This document shows positions 31,656 to 45,252 of a stretch of DNA of 64,000 nucleotides, in pieces. Under the pieces are notes generated by a model, which did no database searches, was not told the DNA's origin, and was given only the letters and a program-made list of their open reading frames with translations. Every line of letters begins with the position of its first letter. The stretch's first letter is position 1. The position numbers and the translations under genes were made by a program. The stretch is from Corynespora cassiicola (lineage: Eukaryota; Ascomycota; Dothideomycetes; Pleosporales; Corynesporascaceae): positions 806,001-870,000 of the forward strand of contig JAEUWY010000012.1 in the NCBI GenBank assembly GCA_022059125.1. The letters run 5' to 3'.

Positions 31656-34600
31656 AGTATGACTAGTTGACCTGCGGTGGCGGGTACTGAGAGACTATTT
31701 TTTATACCAATAAGATCAGTTACGGTATCACAAAGATAGGTCTAGCAAGCCGACTGCGTTGGGTTCAGCAGATGGCTTGCACTCCATACGACAGCTACAT
31801 TGCGTCGCCCAATATCAATACGTAATGCACTTCTGATTCCATTATCCTGATTGGGGTTCTCTATGGTAGCATCTCGATGTCTCTAGTATCCCATTCAGTT
31901 CAGTAAAGTATTGCAACGAGCCTTGGGGCAACAGTTGCTATGAAAAATCAATCGTAAAGATTCACATGGACCCCTAATCAGCATACCATGTTTCCAGTAA
32001 CACAAGGACTAAACTCGGTGGTTTCGGCGATTTGAGGCCAATATTATGGGCTGCATACCCGATAGACAACTCATCAACGCCCTTTCCCCTCACTCTGTGG
32101 AGCATCTGTCGCAAGCAACCAGCCGATAAGATTCCTGTCAACGACAGTGTTCGAGCGATCTTGCAAAACCAGCCGTCGGTCATGCTCGGTTTTATTATGC
32201 GTCGGCGCGTTTATGGTGGCAATGAAACCGGGAGCAGATCATATAGTTTGGTGACATGGCCATTGACAGATTGTTGGGACAAGAAGATGCCGGGAACATG
32301 CCTAATCGATACAATTGAATTGTGGTTTAGAAGGACCCTGAAATTGACCGAACTGGAGAAAAAACACTGTGGTTCAGCCACAAAAGGATCTTAAGATAGG
32401 ACCGGAGCCTGTCATGCCGGAATCTGCATGGAACACCATGGGTTTGAAAAAGCGATGATCAATGCATCTGCCCGATTTGACGTGCTCGCCATAATAGAAC
32501 GACAGCTCCCTTACATATATTCTTCGGAGCGCGCCCATGAGGAAATTTCAGTTTTTGTGGCACGCCCGTGCCTTGTGCGGAGGATAAGAAAAGGACCACA
32601 GTCCTTACGTCTATGTTGAATGGATCGGGTTAGCAACTCAATAATCTCAACAATGCGGTGAGGCCGTGTAGCCGTACATCCGTCATAAGCATTTGGAACA
32701 AGGCATGATTAATAAACCCGATATTCAAACCCACTGGCCGACAGAAACGTGCCGCGCGAATCAAAAACCTCATGGGTGGAAAGGGCATGGAACGAACGCA
32801 CGGCGCACCGCTGCCTCAGGGGTTGACGGGTGCAAAGTTTAAAAAGCGTGGAAGCGAGCGCATTGATACAACTCTACTCGTCATCGGTTGGATGACCCTG
32901 GTCCCCTTCCGGAACACTAGCCCGAGGAGCGCTTGTGACGCCTTCATCCATGTATTCTCCTTCGACATTCGCAAGGAGCGGAAATTTTCGCTCTTGCGCA
33001 TCTGTCCTGATGAGAGTGGTCTTTCAATCACGCTTATAGGTCCATGAGAGGTTGAGAAGCAGTGCGATGTCAAACACAAGGTCGGAGTCGACTAGTCTAT
33101 GTGGTAGACTGAGATTGGGTTAGCCTATCATCTTGCAGATTTAGTGCAATCGGACAGCCAGCCAACTCTGCTATTACCACCTAACACCGGCCTTTCTGAA
33201 CTTCTGCCGCTCTGGGCAAGGATTAGGCTTGTTTCCGGCCGATGTGGACAGCGAGCTATATGTCTTGGCCCGAATTTTGCCTTCTGTCAAAGACGTGTAT
33301 CTTTTTTGCGCAGAGGGCGAATGTCAGCCATTTCATCAGCTTCCATGTTGTGTGCTTGGCTGCAGAGTGGAGAGGAACGATACTTGATATGTGGAAAATA
33401 GATTCACGATGTGTGATTTTGTCAGCTTGATGATTCTCGTGTACGCCATTCCTCTTAGAATGAGGTGGTGTCTCTTTGACTTCCGAGGACCGGGCACGCC
33501 ATACGGGAACACACCAGCATCTTCCGAGCGATTGAACCCTTTACCTGATCTGAAGTATACAGGAACAGAACGGTGCCAGTTTCGCAACGGATATGCCCTT
33601 GACAGGCATAAATTAACGGGGCTGAAGCGGGCAGAAGCGTTGGTGCTGCTTGTTTTCAGGTTCTTCGACGGGACGCTCGGACTAGTCACCCCTGATATCA
33701 CGGATACGCAAGTAATGGCACCTCCGATGCGCGGTGTAGATCAAGCCCGGGGGCTAACACATTCGACAGGACCCTCCGGTGGCCCTGACCAGTGAGCTTG
33801 TCAGCCCACGTGCCAGACTCATCTTCCCATAGATCCCCGGAAGTTTATTTGTATCCGGTGTGTTGCATGTCTGACGCGGAAACGGGTGAGGGAACGGCGC
33901 TTTCTCTCTTGGGCTCCATTGACTGTACGCAGCATCTAAAGACCCATCAAATGTCGTACGGTAGTTCAGGCGTCAAAACTCTATTCTTCTTCTTATCTTT
34001 GACCTCAATGAGACAGACCGTTATGAACTCCGCTATTTTTTTAGGTTGGTCTGGATCGCGGCGCTTATTGGAAGACAAGCCAAGTGAGGCGTAGATCGTA
34101 GCAACCAGATTCGCGTGCGAAGAAGTCCCTTCGCGTGAGAGCTGTTCAAGAAGCTTGCGTATGGCATGCGCGCCTTGCCAGAGCCAAAAAGGCAAGCACA
34201 TGACCTGTGGGACTAAAAACTTGTCATTTGAGATGAAACATCGGACAACAGCAGCTAACATTCTATATTGATGCTGCAAACACCATGCACGAGCGGAGTA
34301 GACACGTCATCTTCACCGAGTATCAACAGCACAATGTGGCGATTATATAATAGACCCCAATGTTGTCTCCAAAGATGCGGGCGTTCGCAGCTGGGATATT
34401 GATGCATGTCTATTTAGAATCTGGGTACAGTCTAACCCATGATGATATGTCATGCATGGGGTGGTCCGTGTCGATAGTTTGGTACACTAGAGCATAAAAA
34501 TCCACTCGATTCTGGACAGTTCAAACGGCCGTGAGAACATCTTGTCATAACCCTAGTTTGCTGTCTGCCGCTTCAGGTAAAAGCTGAATCAAAGTGCGGG

Positions 34601-35490
34601 GAGACATGGAGGCCCTAGGCCAGTCTCCGAGCAGAACGAATTGTTAGCTATCGGCTGTCAGGTATGATGTTCATTGGGCGGTTTTTTTGGACGGGTAACG
34701 TTCAGCGAGCCGAGGGGGTAAAGTTTGAACTGAAACACAACATGCCATGTGAGCATATTGCTTCTCTGATCGTTTCTCCGGCATGCAATGCACCATCGCA
34801 TTTGAACGTTGACACTTAGATATCTACATTTACTGAGGAATGACATGCAATGCGGCAGTAATTCTGCACATCATACTGGCCATCTTTGAGTCCTTATTCG
34901 TTAACCCTTCACATTATCACCCATTAGCAATATCTATGGTTCGGCATAACCCTAAACACAAGACGTCGGCAATGAGACTAACGTAAATTTCTTTCAAATA
35001 ATTGAAGTCAAATGTTAGCTTGCAGGTGGGATGTTGAAAAGGCGTTGATCATGGTGGCCAGGCCCGCCAAGAGATGACTGTTGCGCAAGCGTCGCAAAAA
35101 TCACTTCCATCGTTCACTCCGCTGTGCTTCTCGCTCCTATGATTCCGAAATTTCAAGGCTGTCATTAACGTGGCAAACTCAGGCCAATGAAGTATCTGGA
35201 CTTTTCTCGAAGCTGAACGGACTACCCGCCGGTTGAGTCAGAACCCCTGTTTCGTCGTCAGACCAAAATCTGAGGCCTGTCCTCGGCACCATCCTTGACA
35301 GCCACTACTTGAACTTAGGTGGACGGCTGACGGCTAGGTTCATTTATGAGCGGTTCGATTAACCTATGCATCCAAGCCACAATTCTCTACCGACGCTTTC
35401 TGCGACTTCTGCTACTCCATAGCTTCGCAATCTCGCGCTGCACCGCCGCATTTTATCCATTTACATTTCCTACTACCGTTTGCAGTCACA
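31656..35490. other. Gene-free stretch, 3.8 kb
   Basis: No supported gene or element. Several short open frames occur (for example 33391-33795 plus and 33947-34279 minus), but none shows family motifs or splice partners. It is not strongly AT-rich, so it is not an obvious repeat-induced point mutation island. Confidence 0.5.
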
Positions 35491-36801
35491 ATGATGGGGA
35501 TGACGCCTCAGGAAATTGCAGCCTTGGAGGCAGAAGACACGGGTCCTATGACCATGGGACTGGTGATCACATTCACAATTTTCGCCTTCATATGCGTCAC
35601 GCTTAGGCTTTTCGGCCGTATTTTTCTCTCACGCAACGCTGGATGGGAAGATTGGTTCATTGTGGCATCTCTAGGCTGCGCAATCATAACCTCGGTCTTT
35701 CAAATCTATCGTAAGTGGCCTCCCTCAAGCGGCCAAATAACTTATTGGCTGACGTGCAACAGAAGTTTTTTCTGGGTGTGGAAGGCATACCATGTTTCTA
35801 GAATATGCCCAAATGTCTGGCAATCTGAAGGTTCGTCTTTCTATTGTGATAATGGATCTCAACATCTGACGTGAACAGTTCCTGTACTTCAGTATCATTT
35901 TCTATTGCTTGAGCTTAACGCTCACTAAAATGTCCATCCTTTTACAATTCGTACGACTCTTCCCTTTCCGGGAAATGCGCATACCGATATATGTTCTCAT
36001 GGTCATATGCGTCGCCTATATGTTTGAGTCGGTATTCGGAGGTATCTTCCAGTGTCAGCCTGTTGATGCGTTTTGGAATCTCGAGAAACTGGCCTTTGCC
36101 AAATGCGTTGATCGAAAGAAGTAAATCTGCCCCACTCCAGCTTTCGATACACATTGCTTACAGAATTCAGGCTTCTCTACGCAAACGCTGGAATCAATGT
36201 AACTACCGATATATTGATCGCTATTCTCCCGATAAAATTCGTATGGAACCTCCAAGTTCCCCGAGGACAGAAAGCCTTTCTGATACTCATCCTCAGCGTA
36301 GGATGGATAGTCTGTGTCGTCTCTCTCCTCCGCCTCCAAGCTCTCATTCCCATGATGGAGAATTTCCAAGATATATCGTGGTATGGTGCCCCTGCCGCTT
36401 ACTGGTCCAATATCGAGATGAACCTCGCAATATTCTGCGCATCGGCACCTGCTCTGAAACCCATTGTAGTGCGATTAATTCCCAGGTTGTCTTCAGGTTA
36501 CGTAACAGAAGTAGGATCGGAGAGCCAGGGCCAGACGGGGACTGACACCATGGTTAATTCGCGTGGCCAGAGTGGAATCGAGCTCAAAACAAACGACAGT
36601 CGGGCAACTGCGAAAGGCGATCTTGAGAGGCAAACGTCCGCACCAAGGATTCCTTCTTTGCTACTTTGGGATACAGACAACAGTGTTTTATCACCAAGAG
36701 ATTTTGCATCGCACGACGGGGATTCTATTTCGCTTGAAAGCGACGATAGAAGTCAGGAGGAACGGACCTTGACACACTATACAAATCCTATGTATGAGTG
36801 A
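35491..36801 (+). CDS. PTH11-like/fungal rhodopsin-domain integral membrane protein
   Basis: 386 aa from four exons: 35491-35710, 35763-35830, 35879-36120 and 36171-36801, with introns of 48-52 bp. Seven hydrophobic helices can be traced, starting with MGLVITFTIFAFICVTLRLF. Family markers are the GWEDWFIVAS loop, LTLTKMSILLQFVRLFP, a CQPVDAFWN loop and DRKKLLYANAGINVTTDI. This is the conserved architecture of the large fungal family of PTH11-related GPCR-like proteins (rhodopsin domain), here without an N-terminal CFEM domain. The C-terminal 100 residues are cytosolic and Ser/Thr-rich. Members are mainly plasma-membrane sensors, often linked to surface or host sensing; the ligand is unknown. 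It is isolated in a gene-poor region. Confidence 0.88.
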
Positions 36802-39800
36802 CGGCAGCGGCTTTCGACTGCATTTTCTATTTCCCGATGAGTTGGTCATATCAAATTCGCATGATGCATTCCACTTTCGCCAAGCTAGTTCCTATACATC
36901 GACCAGCTCACCTCATCGCTTCTCTTCTAGTAATCGCCGGTCATCTTGGTCACGACTTTACGACTTTACGACTTCACGACGTCTACGAACTATCACGAGT
37001 TATATCATAATGTCATCTATTAGATATCCAATCCAGAGCATGTACGCATTCCCAGAAGCTACGCGCTATTTTCATTCAAGAGAAATCTCTTGATTTTCAT
37101 CCTTGATCAGTAGTCGTATAAGTGATACAGCTTTAGCCTTCCATCTGTTTGATAAGATCTCGAATCACGTTTCTGTCCCTTTCAAATAAGTTATTTACAC
37201 AGAAAAACAGAATCAAACTCTGTGGTGCTCATATTGTCTTGTTGCGGTGGCCCAAGCCGGTTTCCTTATTGCGCAATGCATTGGGGGTTTCGACTCAGCC
37301 GCTGTAGCTCGCCAATCCAGCCACTCATTTGAGGCGAAGGAAAAAGATTCTCTCGTGTTTTTCATAGACATGCGAAAGCTCCTTCAACACATACGTCGCC
37401 GATTGTTGGCACAGTGAGTAAACATGCCAACACGCGATATTGAGAAACGGGAGCCAGCCGCGATAGCGCTATCATCCACGCTGTTGTCACGCATGTCGTG
37501 ATGCAGGAAATGTAATCATTGCGATAATCATAGCCTACAATAAATTAGTGCGACATAATGACAGCATGCCTGACCCGTGCTTCTCTGTTTCCATCCATTC
37601 GCCGCGTGACATACTTCAGGCTTTGATAGCCCGGACAAAATGTAACACTGATCATACGTGATTCGGAGATGCTTTACGAAGATCTAACGGTTTACAGGCA
37701 TATCACTGTGCTAAGCCCGGTACAGTCGCGTAGTGGTAACTATATGGAGAGCGCCCCGGTTTCCGGATCCACAAGCAAACGTTGTATTCCCTGCATTTTG
37801 AGACATTCCCCAAAATCAAAGAAATGGGCCCATGATGAAGATACATTGTGAATCTGCAAAGAAAAACATAACGTGGGATAATCATCGATGGTGAGTCTCT
37901 TGTAGCATATCACTTAACCTAAACCACCTCAGCAGCAATCGGCCTCTGAATATCTCCAATCAAGGTTTCTTGCAATGAATCCAACTGCGGGATATCGATC
38001 AATCTTGACAGAACCAGAGCGGCCTTCGATGCCCGCAGAAGAACAACCGAACGGGCCGAAAGGAAGGCCAGGTGATATCTGTTGGCAGCTGGCTGGGCCG
38101 TTCACAGCAAGGGTTTTCAGCTTCCTGCGTCAATTATGGCCCAAGACGAAAAGCAAAACTGAGCCCCAAGAGCCAAGACAGAGTTTTCGTTCTAGGCTGT
38201 ATGCAAAATGTCCGAGGACTGGGTGCGAGAGTCGTGAGAGGATAGCAGTTGGGGAAATTTCCACAATTGTATCGCGCAATGACTCTCATCAGCGCTATTC
38301 ACGGCACCCCACTTTTGCAAAAAAAGTTCACGACCAAAGAGGCCGCTTCCTTCGTAGTCGTGGCCCTTAGTTCGTATTCGTATATAGCGAGTTCCCTGAT
38401 TCGTGCGCATTGAATGACCGCAGTGGCAACTCTGATTCCGCCCACGAGTCCCTCCGCGGAGAGGTTTTGTATTTGGTCTAGCCATGTCCTCTACTAATTA
38501 ATGAAACAGTTTCAAGTTACCAATTCCAGGTCCACGGCTGTTGGAGCACGGTCGTACGCATAGCAGCGGATCTGACTAACAATGGATGCCCCACTAATTG
38601 GCGCGTGAGATGATAAGGGCGTAATTTCTCCAACATCTATACCGTATTCAGTCAGTTGCACTGCCAAAAGGCCCCGACCGCATATAACATCCCTGATGCC
38701 TCCGCTGATCTATTTACGCCCAATTCAGGACCTGCGGGCGCGGAACGAAGACCGGTTTCGACATGAGTGAACACGCCACAAACCAACTGCAGGGCACATG
38801 TAGACTCCACCTGTTGAATCCTATTGATGGGTTTAAACTTGTCCCATGCACGATTTTATGATCTGGGAAAAGGGTCGGGGGTGTACGTCGAACCCTTGGT
38901 CCCCACCACCCATACCGCTGAACAGCAGGTACGACGACCGGGGACCCGGAGAATTTTCAACCAAGATTCACATTGTATGATGCGCGGCCACGACGATTCC
39001 GCCCGACCAGGTCTGGTCGCCGAAATCTACTTGCCATTCTTCTCGCCTCATCTACAGTGGATAAGGAGCTTCATCCGTAAACTCTAATCCTGCAGACTTC
39101 CAATTCCGCTCTTGTGCATAACATTCGTAATAATGAGGGTTACTACTAGTTGGCCTTGAACTAAACTTCTAGCATCGGAAGCACCGTGGATTCCGCTGCA
39201 ATCGCAATGCCAAATATGAGTCTAGCGTTCCTTGGGGACTCTAGAACCAAGCGCTCAGCTGAAGTCTATGTAATTAAGTGTGGAGTCACAAATGCCGATT
39301 TTCTCCGTGAACCCTCACGGTCATGCGGTCGGGTAGATGTAAATTATATAATCTTTCACGGCCATCTTATACAGCCCTTGTCTGTTAAGAGATTGCCTCG
39401 CAAGCTATCTCACTGATGTATTTCAGGTTGAACGAGCTGAATCTTCCTCCATGAAACATTTCAAATGTGGGATTTTGCATAGATGGTCCTCGGTGTTATT
39501 ACTGGCGACCTAATCAGTCACATATTTATCCTCAGGGTGGCTGAGTCTGCAACCACGATACCTTGTCATTTATTCGATGCAGCCGACCCGAAAAGTAGAA
39601 GTTCTAGATGCGAGATATGAAGTGGCAATCAGGATCCAAGAACCAATCTTACCCATTTCTCCACGCCGGAGCGCTTATTATCCTCGTCTTTGACCTGATT
39701 CGTCCCTCGCGTGGAATCAAGGACACCTTCCGACACATCTGCACTTGTATGGAATAATGATCGGATTGTTTCGGCGAGCTTCCGCGGAAAGACCGGCTCC

Positions 39801-40631
39801 CCCGTCAAAGCAGACACAGTGAAGTGACACCGAGGGATCGACAGGAGTCATCCTTTTTCGTTCATTTGTAATCACACTCGTGCTTAGCTGTTTTCCTTGC
39901 CCTAAAATCTTTCCCACCAGGGCCCTTTACTTTCTTGCTCTTGAAAGACCGTTATTTGGCTGAACAGCACTTTTACTTGGCAAATAATTGTGTATTGCAA
40001 GGAAAACGAAGTCGCGGGTGGCGAAATACTTACTCGAGAAGGTGAATTTATTGAACTTGTGCGAGCATCTATAAAAAGGCTGAAACCCTTAAGGTCACAG
40101 AGAGATTACAATCCACTGAGATAAATTTACAATCGTCAAACTTATGCAACTTCTGTACAGAACTGCAAGTCGCGCACATCAATCCCTAAGTGAGCCTATT
40201 CATGTTCTTTGATTGGCCAGCAAAACATCTGTGGCGTGCTTCTTCAAGAGGGCAGCACTAGAATCCGATCGATCAGCGAGCAAAGAAAGGTACACACAAA
40301 ACAGAGTGTGGAGGTCCCCAAACGCAAGTGCAAACGTCAGACAGAATGGTGTTCGGTTCAAGGGATAATAGACAGACAGATTCATAACGATAAAAAGACA
40401 CTAGCCTGTGTAGAAGACATGTCCCTTTAGCTCCATGGATACCGCCTTTGTGTAGTCCTTCTTCCAATGCCTACAGCTCATCCGCCAAGTGTACAAAGTG
40501 TAGATATCAATATGACAAGACGAACTTCACCACACCACAACATACTCCTAACGTTCCCATACATTTTCCCCCTCACTCGAATTACCATTGAACCTTCTCC
40601 CACCCCATCCACCCCATCCACCCCCTCCCGC
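36802..40631. other. Gene-free stretch, 3.8 kb
   Basis: No supported gene. A short ACGACTT-type tandem repeat lies at about 36951-36985. Frames such as 37975-38370 have no recognisable features. Confidence 0.5.
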
Positions 40632-42871
40632 CTAGCCTTCCAACGCCAACAGCGCAAACATGCCCCCAATAACTGGCCTCGCCCGAAACACAATCGTATC
40701 CTCCTTAGACGGCGGAAACCCACCCAGATCCGTCATATACAGATCCGAGCACGGCAGACTCGTCCTCGTCTCGCCCACCCAGCGCGCAAGCCGCTCGATG
40801 ATCAGATCCCGCGTCTCCTCCTCCGCGACCGCCGCGCAAAACATCTGCCAGTCCGACTTTGTCCAGAACCTATTGCGCGAATCGAGGGGGATGCCGTAGG
40901 GGTCTATGACGGTGGGGTAGAAGGCGGATTGCATGTCGTAGACGGTGTCTGGCACGAGGCGGGTGGACAGCAGGCGGTCGTTGTAGAGGTTGTACAGGAG
41001 GTTGAAGGTGGATGCGTTGTTGTAGTTGAGGATGGAGTGGGGAGGGTCTGCGGCTAGGTTCATGGTCATGGCTAGCCATTTGGAGAGGAAGTCGTGCGCA
41101 ATGTTTGTGTAGTTTTGCGCGGCCGCGGTGTCGCCGATGAGAGTGGCGATCTCGGACATGGCTTTGATGCCGATGATGCCTTTGAGGGCAAGGTTGGTCT
41201 GGTTGGCCAGGTGGCCGGCAAAGTCGTCGGTCGAGAGCTGTTGCGCTGGATATAGGCTGTCACTGACGAGGTATTCGGTCCATTGTTGTAGGATGGGGTA
41301 GTGTTGCTTCAGGTACTCGGTGTTGCCAGAGCGTTGGACATAGGCGAGGACCATTGTGAGCTGGTTTCCGCACTCCTCCAGAGGCATCGACTCATCTTGT
41401 CCATCGGGGTGACCTGTAGCGTTGGGGTAGTGGGTTCCAAGGTCGTGAATTGCTGAACTGTTCGGATAGTGGCCGCTCTCCTGGTTCTCGAAATGTGGTT
41501 CCAGCAACAACCTCACAAGATCTGGATTGAGGTAGTAGAAGATTGGTGAAGCTGGAAATATCACGTCCACGGTTTGAGTATTCCCATTAGAGGATATCTC
41601 CTTCAGAAATAAGTAATACTTGTCACTTTTCCCAACAAACTGCGTAGCGCCGAACACTTGTCGAACGGCTAGAGTTGTCAAGATTTTGTAGTTTTCACCC
41701 GCTGCTGCAACTGAGTCGCTCGCAATTTGGTCATCGAGTTCGGAGCAAAGTTTACTTGACTCTGTATAATCGTTGTGGAAGAACGACAGAGCCGTGGTAT
41801 CGTCGCCATAGTAAGTTTTCCAAAGGGATGGGAGTATAGTAAGGCCGTCGGCCCCAAGGAATTGAATTGCTTCATCCTGACAGAGACCAATAGTGAAAAG
41901 GGTGGAAGTTGACTGCTCATTTACTGTCCCAAGGTCGACAGCAAATCCAAAAACAGGCCATCTGGAGTTAATGGGTCGAAATCCAGTGTCCTTGGTATTA
42001 GCCAACTTGCCCTTCTTGACAAATGCTCCACGAACATCCTCGTCGACGCCCGACTGGTAGGTCAAACCTGCAGCGGTGTCTGTGGCGTAGTACTAAACTG
42101 TCAGCCATTTTCGACGAATTTCATAAACTGGCTTACAGCGTTGCCCCATTCAGCCATATCATTGATCTCTGAGAAATGCTGTTGGCTCTGCTTCCAGACT
42201 TTGTGGTAAGAAATGTTGCCGGTCGTTCCGTAGTCCCATTGAGCTGTAGAAGTATGATCGCCCGAAACCCATTCTACAATGAAATCAGCAGCCATAAATC
42301 ACCTCTAATGGATGTGTCTAGATAGTTACCGGCTGAAATGTCAGAATACAGGCTGACCTCATGATCACACCCATCCATTGAGGACACCTCGACTTGCAGG
42401 TACGAGAAGGTCAACGACTGGCGTTCATAGTCTTCTGGAGTGATTGGAGAGAGAAAAGTCGCCGTGAGCGTAACCTTGCCATCAACTTCGATGGTGAAGA
42501 TGCTTCGGGTGGATGTATATTCATAGGCAACTTGAGTGGCGTTGGCGATATCTTTGGGTGCGCCCAACCAAGTAAACGTCTTGCCATCAACGCGAATCAA
42601 TCCAGCCCATCCCAGAGGTGGGCCCCTGCTCTAGCTGTTAAAATAGGAGGAAGTAAAGTGTATTTCATGATCCATACATCCAAAATTTTGGCCATTGGCC
42701 GGGGAGATATCCCCCATTTCCACCTTGACTACCGGCAGGAAGCCATGCAGATAGATATGGGCTCTTGACAGCGAGTGGCAACGATGGAGGGCGGGTAGGG
42801 GTGAATGTAGATTTCGATACAGTCAAAACAATAAAGAACCCAACAAGAAGGTATTGATAAAGGTATGGCAT
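40632..42871 (-). CDS. gtaA: Secreted glutaminase A
   Basis: 695 aa in four exons: 42678-42871, 42330-42625, 42137-42273 and 40632-42092 (introns 52, 56 and 44 bp). Residues 1 to about 20 form a signal peptide, so the enzyme is secreted or wall-bound. It hydrolyses L-glutamine to glutamate and ammonia. Motifs in order match fungal GtaA: a PLAVKSPYLSAWLP start, LGWAGLIRVDGKTFTWLG, DHTSTAQWDYG, YYATDTAAGLTYQSG and the C-terminal (alpha/alpha)6-barrel-like part with MPLEECGNQLTM. Family length is about 690, so it looks complete. Potential N-glycosylation sites (NAT, NNAS, NYT) are frequent, as expected for a secreted protein. The acceptor of intron 1 was set to give WMGPPLGWAG; nearby AG alternatives hit a stop or shift frame. 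Confidence 0.92.
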
Positions 42872-45252
42872 CTTGAACGGTATACAGACGCAAGTTCAAA
42901 GAAAGTCTATAGCCAGGTTTTGTAAGTTATTTCGGCAAGAAACAACCTTGAACACATTGAAGGTAGATGTTTTATATACCACCCATGGCCTACTCGCAGG
43001 AATCCCTTTTAGGGAACTGCGGGTGGGATGTCTAAAATAACCAAAAACCCCATGATGCTATGACGACATGTTGCCTACCTAGGTAACCTGCAAACGCAGT
43101 GCGATATGCATTTATGAGGGAAAGTGCGCAGGTCGAGCCACTATATGGCATCGTGATGCGGCTGCAACTCCCATACTGCCTAATGTAGTTAGAACTCGGG
43201 GGGCATATGGTGGAGTATGACCTCTCCCCTCAAGCAAGCAAGCAAACTCCTCGATCCAACAAACGCTTCTAATATGATCCCGAAGCTGCAGTGTTTGCAG
43301 AGAGTCGTTTGCTGATGTCTTGGCATACGTTGTTCCAGGGCCACGACCAGGGTCCATGACCGCAGCCACTAATATCCTTGAACCCGAATGCCCTGGAGTC
43401 CAAACCACCAAGCTCAAGACCAAGCCGCTGCAGTGACGCCGCCAGATCTCAAGATCCAACATCTCGCATCTGCACGCCCAAAAACCTCCGAACATGCGCC
43501 CTAAGCAGCTGACCTTTGCATAACGACCCCAGGGTCGCTATCCAACACCTCCCGCTTCGGCACAGCCGTGCATCGATTCCCGCACCTCCAAACCCCCCGT
43601 GACGCACCACAACGATAGCCACAGCTTCGATAGCGCAGAGAGTCCCGCACCCTCCCCAATCCCAGCCTCGAATTCGACCTGCGGGCCCATCTCCGACCCT
43701 CCTTCTCCCCCGCAGTAGCGCACCTAGCTCCCGTTGACAGCAACAACGAAAACGGCGCAGGGCCCACAGTCCAACCCGCAGCATCCAGGCAGCGCATTCA
43801 CGCACACACAGCTTTTCAGATCCTTGCCCACGGCCCAAAACGTCACTGTTCCTACCTACGTCAAGCCTACCACCAAAAAGCAAAACCCCAAACCTACCTA
43901 GAAAAGGCCCTCCCCTTCCCCCCTCCTCTCCCCCCCCTCAACCCCACCGCCAAGACCTTCATCCCTGCGCCCATCCTCCCACGTGAACACCCCCAACGAA
44001 TCACCTTCTCCCCCCCTCCCCACCCCACTCCCTCCCACTGGCCCGGAACCGCTCCGCTGTGCAGCATCAGCAGCAGCAGCGCTGCCCTCCGCACAGGACC
44101 CTGGCCCTAGCCCTAGCCCTAGCCGGGCCCCCGCCGTCGGCTCGCAGACGCGAAAAAACCACGAAACGGATTTTGGTAATGGGTGGGTGGGCCGGCGGGA
44201 GTGGTTACGGGATGGGGTTGCGTACTTGGGAGGGGGCCGAGGTCGGCGGCCGGCGGGGGGTTTTACATCGTGCGGAGGGGAAGTGGGGAGGAGGGAGGGG
44301 GGTTGCGTATGCCTGCCCTACCCTACTCTGCTGTGCTGTGTACAGCTCATCGACGAAGAGGCTGTGAGAATTTTCTGCCCTTTTTTTTTTGGAGGGCGGG
44401 TACCATGTTTTCTGGCGGGCGGAACCGCGCTCCACCCACCCACCCGCCGCAAGGAAAAAAAATTTCCCAGCCTCGCCACGCTTTCGGGAGAAATAGGGTT
44501 GAGGGTCGGTTTTCGTTACGTCTAAAGTGGGCACACTGGGATTTTGCTAATTGCCATGGCACCACTTAATCTAGCATGGCAAAATGCGAGGTTTGGTATA
44601 TATTAAAAAAAGATTTTGGATTTTGAGTTCTAGGCCCAATTGCTACTGCTAGATACTTTGGCACCGGCGGGTTTCTTCCTTTCGATTCGTGATCAACAAC
44701 ATCGTAATAGAGGCCAACCAAGACAATTGCTTCGCTCTGCCATGAAGACAATAAGAATAGACAAAAAACGCCCAGACGTGAACCGCGTAAGCCTTTCGTG
44801 ACTGCGTGCGTGTGCATGTTTGTGCGCATGTGCAACCGAACAAATAGCAGATGGGGTAATAATACATCATGAATCGTTGAACCAGCACAGCCCCGTGAGA
44901 CCGCAACGCAGCGCAAAGGCAAAGCAACAACGCCCCAGAGAACCCAAAAATAGACCATGCAGAGTGTAAGAGGAGAGATGACAGAACGCAGACCAAACCA
45001 GAAAAGAAAAGGTAGAATTAGAGAGTTTCGATCAAAGGCAGGGTATCCAAAAATAAGTCTTGGTGGGGGCTGGGGATGCTGAGAGCAAGACAGACTGCAA
45101 AAGAACCGCAGAAAAGAAAGAGATCAAACTAGGTATCGAGCAAGAAAAGGTGAACGAGAAGGGGTATCCAAATGAATCTCACCCACCCAGAAGAGTCCTG
45201 GTGCATCATCGCTCATAACCAAACGGAACAGAAAGAGAGAAAAAAACACCGT
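42872..45252. other. gtaA upstream region and kinase 3' region
   Basis: 2.4 kb with no supported gene. The centre (43500-44300) is C-rich with long pyrimidine tracts and a CCCTAG triplet at about 44105-44123. Open frames there arise from base composition. Confidence 0.5.
42970..42978 (-). promoter_or_regulatory. TATA-like box for gtaA
   Basis: TATATAAAA on the minus strand, about 100 bp upstream of the gtaA ATG at 42871. Position and sequence fit a TATA box. Confidence 0.45.

Noticed and set aside
33391..33795. 134-residue open frame on the plus strand, with a long antisense frame over it
   Set aside because: No recognisable motif, both strands open by chance, no splice partners.
33947..34279. 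110-residue minus-strand frame with fairly protein-like sequence
   Set aside because: Composition is plausible, but no family, no promoter and no neighbouring exon could be joined. It could be a decayed gene fragment.
43112..44569. Several frames in the C-rich region
   Set aside because: Low-complexity products on both strands, caused by base composition.
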